Assembly (NCBI GenBank): GCA_005406025.1
Contig: BGZK01001575.1
Coordinates: 62,001-126,000, forward strand
Reading direction: 5' to 3'
Length of the DNA stretch: 64,000 bases
Source of the DNA: Eumeta japonica
Lineage: Eukaryota > Arthropoda > Insecta > Lepidoptera > Psychidae
Shown piece after piece: positions 59,454-64,000 of the stretch. Position 1 is the stretch's first letter. The number at the start of each line of letters is the position of its first letter. The notes beneath the pieces are model-generated. The model was given only the letters and a program-made list of their open reading frames with translations. It was not told the origin of the DNA and searched no databases. The position numbers and the translations under genes were made by a program.

Positions 59454-61275
59454 GTTCAGGGAAATAGTTTTTCATATTTTATAAGTATAAAGTTGCAGTA
59501 AAATCTCTTTGGTTTTGCTGTTTGTATATGGTTAGTTTTTAAATAGATGACATTTTAAAAAAAGGAAAATAAAATTGTGTGTGTGTCAGCTCCGACGCAC
59601 GACTGGAGTTTATTCCGTACGAACGATTATAAAATACATAAATAGATTAGTGAATGAGGATAAATGAATGCATTTTTTATCTTACTTAAAGCATGCATGA
59701 TACATTTATTTATAGTGAATATAAAATGAATTTGGTAAAACACCTAACAAGCTCACTATCACTTAAAGAGGTTATTTCCATATTTTATAATATTTCGTAA
59801 ACTTTATTTAACTGTCAATTCTCTTAATTTACACATAAATATCAATTTAATAGGTATCAATTGATATAAATATTGATAAAATTTGTAATTTGAGATCAAA
59901 ACTCCTCAAGTTGACAGTTGTTATTTATTAACATTAAATGAATAAAATATATACTGATATTGTTATGTCGGCGCTGTACTTTACATATACTGCCAGGGAA
60001 TGCGCAAGATGATGCGCATGAATATGGAAATTATACACGTGTATAGTCTCCATACACACGAGACTGACCTGAACGTAACGTAACGTAACATATCGCCAAC
60101 TTTGATTTTACTTCCCATGATTTTTCATACCCCGGGCTTATATATGAAAAATCGATTCTTAAGGAGTAAATTTCAAAAAGTAAAAATGGTGTCCCGCCAT
60201 TTTGTATTGTTTTTCTGTCCACCAAAATGAGTGAATCTAACGTAGAAATCCGATACATTTTAAAGTTTTATTATAAAAAAGAGAAAAATTCAAAATACAC
60301 CACAAAAAACATTGTGAAATTTATGGATCTAATGCAGTGTCGAAAAGAATAGCAAAAAAAAAAAAACTGGTTTAAGCATTTTCAGTCCAGTAATTTTGAT
60401 GTCAAAGATGAACCTCGCTCTGGTCGATCTGTTACGAATAAAGTCTATACCATTTTGGAAGCAGTAAAGCAAGATCGGTATATTAGTTCTTACGACATAG
60501 ACGAAGGGCTGAGGATTGACCACAAAACAATTGTAACCCATTTGAAAAAAGCTGTATATTTGGGTCCCACACGGGCTCTGTCTACTAATGAATAGTCTAC
60601 TCATTTGCGATTTTCTATTTTAATGTAATGCTAACGAACGTTTTCTAAAAGATCTGAAAACATGATGAAAAGTAAATTACCTAGACAAGATCAAACGATA
60701 AAGATCATGGTTAAAAGGTTCCACAGACTATAGCGAAACTCGGATTAAATTGCAATAAGTTAATGCTGTATATGATGGGATTGGAAGGGCATTATTCATT
60801 ATGAGCTTTTAGCAGCGGGAAAAATCATCAATTCGAATCTCTACTGCCAACAACTGATGAGCCTCAAGCAAGAAGTAGAGAAAATACAGTGGAAAATGAT
60901 CAACAGAAAGGGTGTGGTTTATCACCATGATAACGCCAGACCATACAAATCTTTAGCTATTCAGTAAATATTAAGAGAATTTGGTTGGGAAGTGTTAATG
61001 CATCCGCTGTATAGCCCTGATCTTATGCCCTCAGATTCTCACCTGTTTCGGTCTCTTCATAATTCTTTAAGTAGTGTTAGATTAACATCAAGAGAGGACT
61101 GTCAAAACTCCTTATCGCAACTTTTGATCAGAAGTCTCGAAATTTCTACAGTAATGGGATTATATCACTACGGAATATACACATATATATATCACAATTA
61201 AATGTAAATAAAATATGATGAACAATTATCTTGAATTTGCATATAAAATACGAAAAAACTTTTCCTCAACCTTAT
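59454..61275 (+). mobile_element. mariner, first lineage, with ~600 bp insertion in leader
   Basis: The leader (59454-59575) matches the minus-strand leader of the 46.2-47.8 kb copy (aagttgcagtaaaatctc; ttttaaaaaaaggaaaata). About 600 bp of foreign DNA follows, and leader similarity resumes near 60175 at gtcccgccattttgtattg. The transposase ATG is at 60226. Conserved pieces: HFQSSNFDVKDEPRSGRSV (about 60375-60433), then the helix-turn-helix region to about 60560, HHDNARP (60922-60942) with the second Asp intact, ILREFGWEVLMHP then YSPDLMPSDSHLFRSL (third Asp block), and TSREDCQNSLSQL. The element ends near 61274 before TA. Stops and a frame-shifted first-Asp region inactivate it. Confidence 0.88.
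59576..60170. repeat. Insertion within the mariner leader, unclassified
   Basis: The segment starts gtgtgtgtgtcagctccgacg and ends near 'cttatatatgaaaaatcgattc'. It includes 'cgtaacgtaacgtaac' (60073-60088), a 5-bp tandem. No terminal repeat or ORF was found to classify it. Confidence 0.5.
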
Positions 61276-62925
61276 ACCTATGTAAAACATAATTATTTCA
61301 AATAAATATGTATACACCGTGGGTCCCAAAAGATAAGATTGAATTCTATAAAATTACGATTTTTAATGAGCTACTATTTTTATTATTTATAACTAGTTAA
61401 GGGCAATTATAATACTTAAATATTTTTCGCTTTTAAATTCCTAGAGATTATGCATCTGGATTAATTAATGAATTAATATTTTAATAATATTAAATTAACC
61501 GAACGAGGTGAATCGCATCCAAACGATTTCCATCAATGGGTTTTCTTACAATTTTACATAACATTTAGAACATCATTACAAAGTGCTTACTCAAAGAAGT
61601 AAAAAAACTCCTTTTTTGCGTAATTGTACGTTATTTTGAAAAATGTCTATGTATTTTTATTTAATCCAATTATTTAAATTATCGGAAACAAATACTATTT
61701 TCATCATATTATTGTGCATGTTGGTGTATCTACTATTCATACGATGTTTAAGACATGCTTACATATTTTCGATAAAGCATATCCACATAAATTATACAAT
61801 TTAGACAACAACGAAACGTCTAGTTCCATTAAAATAATGATAATTTATGTGTATGATATATACATATATATTCTTTACGAGAAAAAATCAAATGTAACAT
61901 TTCCAATGATTTTTCTTTTATACCTCATAATTTATAATTATGACAATTGTTATTAGATTTATTATTGTAATGCTTTTGAAAATAAAAACTTAGAAATAGT
62001 AATTTTAAGCGTTTTATTTTTATTTACTATATGATAAATAGCATAATGTAATATGTTAGACATTTTTCAAATTTTGTTTATTTTTTGACAATAAATAAAA
62101 TTTCATTCTGGAAAACTATGTAGCTAAATCTCATATTATATTTTGACCTCAATATAATATATGTCTTGGAATTAACCAATACCTTACTTTTGATAGCTTA
62201 GTATCCAATAGCTTACCAATACATTTTGAGCGCATAGTATACATGAAATAGCCTTTACGAACAATTGACAGACTGAAGAGCAAACATTCAGTTGATCCCA
62301 AAAGTATTCCGTTTTTGCAATTCAGGTTTTAAACACTAGAAAGAGATATCCACTGAAGATAATAATCAAAATGCTTAACTAATCATGATTATTCTATGAA
62401 TATGACAAAAGACGCATGAATATGAGGAAAGAAATGTTACGTATTTTGTGGTTTGTCCTGAAACCGTCCCATTTTAATATTCATACATTAACCATGAATG
62501 ACGCCATACTACATTTTATTTGCATAGAATAAGTTTAGAAAACAGAAAATAACAGTGATGAGTTATTACTTTTTCGTACGAGATGGCACTGCAACACAGC
62601 TATTGAATAATAGATGTCGCAAGTGGGAACCACAAAATTTATTTGTATTTCTGATAATGTCAAATTACATATTGATTCATATCTTTTCCGCAACCTGAAC
62701 AACATTGATTGTGATCTGATTATTTAATATTGAATACTAATTAGAATTTTGGTGCTTCCTTAATGGCAGTTTAATCCGCTTTTTTTGGATATTTGCCTTT
62801 GAAATTTATCGTTATGAAAACTTAAAAGAGAACAGACGAGGTATTATTAATCAAGAAAGCATGCAATCTTCAGGTTTGAATTTTAGGTCTTAGAAAATTG
62901 GATAGCAAAAAAAAAACAGGTTTCC
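61276..62925. other. AT-rich spacer, nothing recognised
   Basis: Only short random frames; the 61714-61956 plus frame of 80 codons has no signature. Confidence 0.45.
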
Positions 62926-63290
62926 GTACAACGTAAGCACGAGATAGAATCCAAACACAGTTTCAGACGTACTACGATTTTTGGTTCCGGTCAAGACGCG
63001 GATGACGTTCACAATGCGCGTGCAGATCGGTTTCGAATTTCTGAAGCCGCATACAAAACTTGTATGTGGGGTGGTGTTCTTGTAGATACTTATGTTATTT
63101 CAGGAGACACAATTAAAGGCGTTCCCTCTGAGACTTCGGTTCAGGCCGGGTAACGTAATAAAATTAAGTAGGAGCCTCGGACGTGCGGTCGCGGTAAGTC
63201 GATGCCTTCCAAGGACATAAAACAAATCCACCCAGAACAGACGCGCTCTGCCGCGTCTTCTCTTCGCGTTACTGTACAGATAGATCCTTG
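62926..63290. other. Balanced-composition patch, possible exon or regulatory DNA
   Basis: GC rises relative to both flanks. A strong donor-like cgcg|gtaagtcg lies near 63195. No protein was recognised in six frames, so a 5' UTR exon or an old repeat are both possible. Confidence 0.25.
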
Positions 63291-64000
63291 TTATAAATAT
63301 TCCTGACTATATTGAATCTTCTTAATTTATTTTCTCGTCATATTAATTTTTTTTTTTGATTTATGAAACGAGTTATTTTAAATTTATGATCTAAAACCTG
63401 ATAGGTGGAAAATTTAAAAAAAAATATGTGTGTTATAAATAAGGGGTCCGGTAGTTTAATCTAAAGAATAGTTTAATATTTAAAATTAAGTAGCGGTAAA
63501 AACAGATATATGTTTATTTGCCAGCAACGTTAATTGAAAAAAAAAAGTTTTTGAGTATACAAGCAATATCAATATTTTTTTTATATATCTTAAAGTAGTA
63601 ATAAATCAAATTTAATTTGTGTGTGTTATGTTTTACTGTAACTGATATTTTTTTGATGACATTTAAAATGCTTTACAAAAAACTAGGCAAAGTCGTACGC
63701 AAGAATCTGAGAAAGATAAGGTGTCCTAGAAATATATGTGTCCTTATATGGGGTGGAAGTATCAAAAATACGCAAAATCGTTTTATATAAATAATAAATG
63801 GCCCCAAACACCTGAACGAATTGTAAAGAAATTTCGCATAGAATTAGATTATCTTCTGTGATATGAATAAGATACTTTTGACAGAAACAGGATGTATAAA
63901 AGCCGGAAACTTAGTAACAATATCAAACAGAAGACCAAGATTGGTATCGAGACCGGCATTTGAATGGAGATGCAGGACGAATTAAAGAGGGGGGGATAGA
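63291..64000. other. AT-rich spacer to window end
   Basis: Nothing recognised. Confidence 0.4.

Overview
The window reads as intron-rich, AT-rich insect DNA, almost certainly from a moth or butterfly. The basis is a single multi-exon prosaposin gene of the insect Saposin-related (Sap-r) type, set in repeats of kinds familiar from Lepidoptera: several mariner copies, a Penelope-like element, an RTE-type LINE tail, piggyBac- and pogo-like elements, TIR-bearing non-autonomous elements, and two common lepidopteran repeats that begin or end with 'accggctaactgcgagt'-like and 'gttccgagccaaaatgg'-like motifs. I saw no bacterial operons, CRISPR arrays, rRNA or tRNA genes.

The one convincing host gene lies on the minus strand from 51834 (ATG) to 27100 (TAA). 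I assembled 21 coding exons by hand. All junctions follow GT-AG, all phases agree, and the sum is 2949 nt, or 982 residues plus stop. The product has a signal peptide, two saposin-A-type Cys modules and eight saposin-B domains. The first saposin-B domain has lost its leading CxxC; the other seven keep all six cysteines. The precursor should enter the secretory pathway and be cut in lysosomes into saposins that present sphingolipids to hydrolases. The introns hold much of the local transposon load; intron 1 alone is 8.4 kb.

Layout: 1-984, mariner running off the left edge; 985-5734, repeats and unremarkable AT-rich DNA; 5735-6320, a GC-rich island that could be a promoter or first exon of an unseen gene; 6.3-11.9 kb, microsatellites, a lepidopteran repeat split by an RTE fragment with target-site duplication, and degenerate repeats; 11.9-15.3 kb, a dead Penelope-like element split by a 1.46 kb long-inverted-repeat element; 15.3-24.6 kb, hairpins, two mariners of a second lineage, a promoter-like stretch and copy A of a TIR element; 24.6-27.1 kb, spacer and Sap-r 3' flank; 27.1-51.8 kb, Sap-r, whose introns carry copies B and C of that TIR element, a full lepidopteran repeat, mariner pieces and a pogo-like deletion derivative; 51.8-64 kb, Sap-r 5' flank, a TTAA-flanked piggyBac-like element, hairpins, a fifth large mariner with an insertion in its leader, and AT-rich DNA.

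The strongest points for follow-up are the degenerate first saposin domain and repeated intron position in Sap-r, the nested long-TIR element with recurring GTACGGC motifs, the hammerhead-like motif at the Penelope 3' end, and several perfect hairpins that look like template-switch products. I found no sequence that clearly encodes a wholly new biological system.
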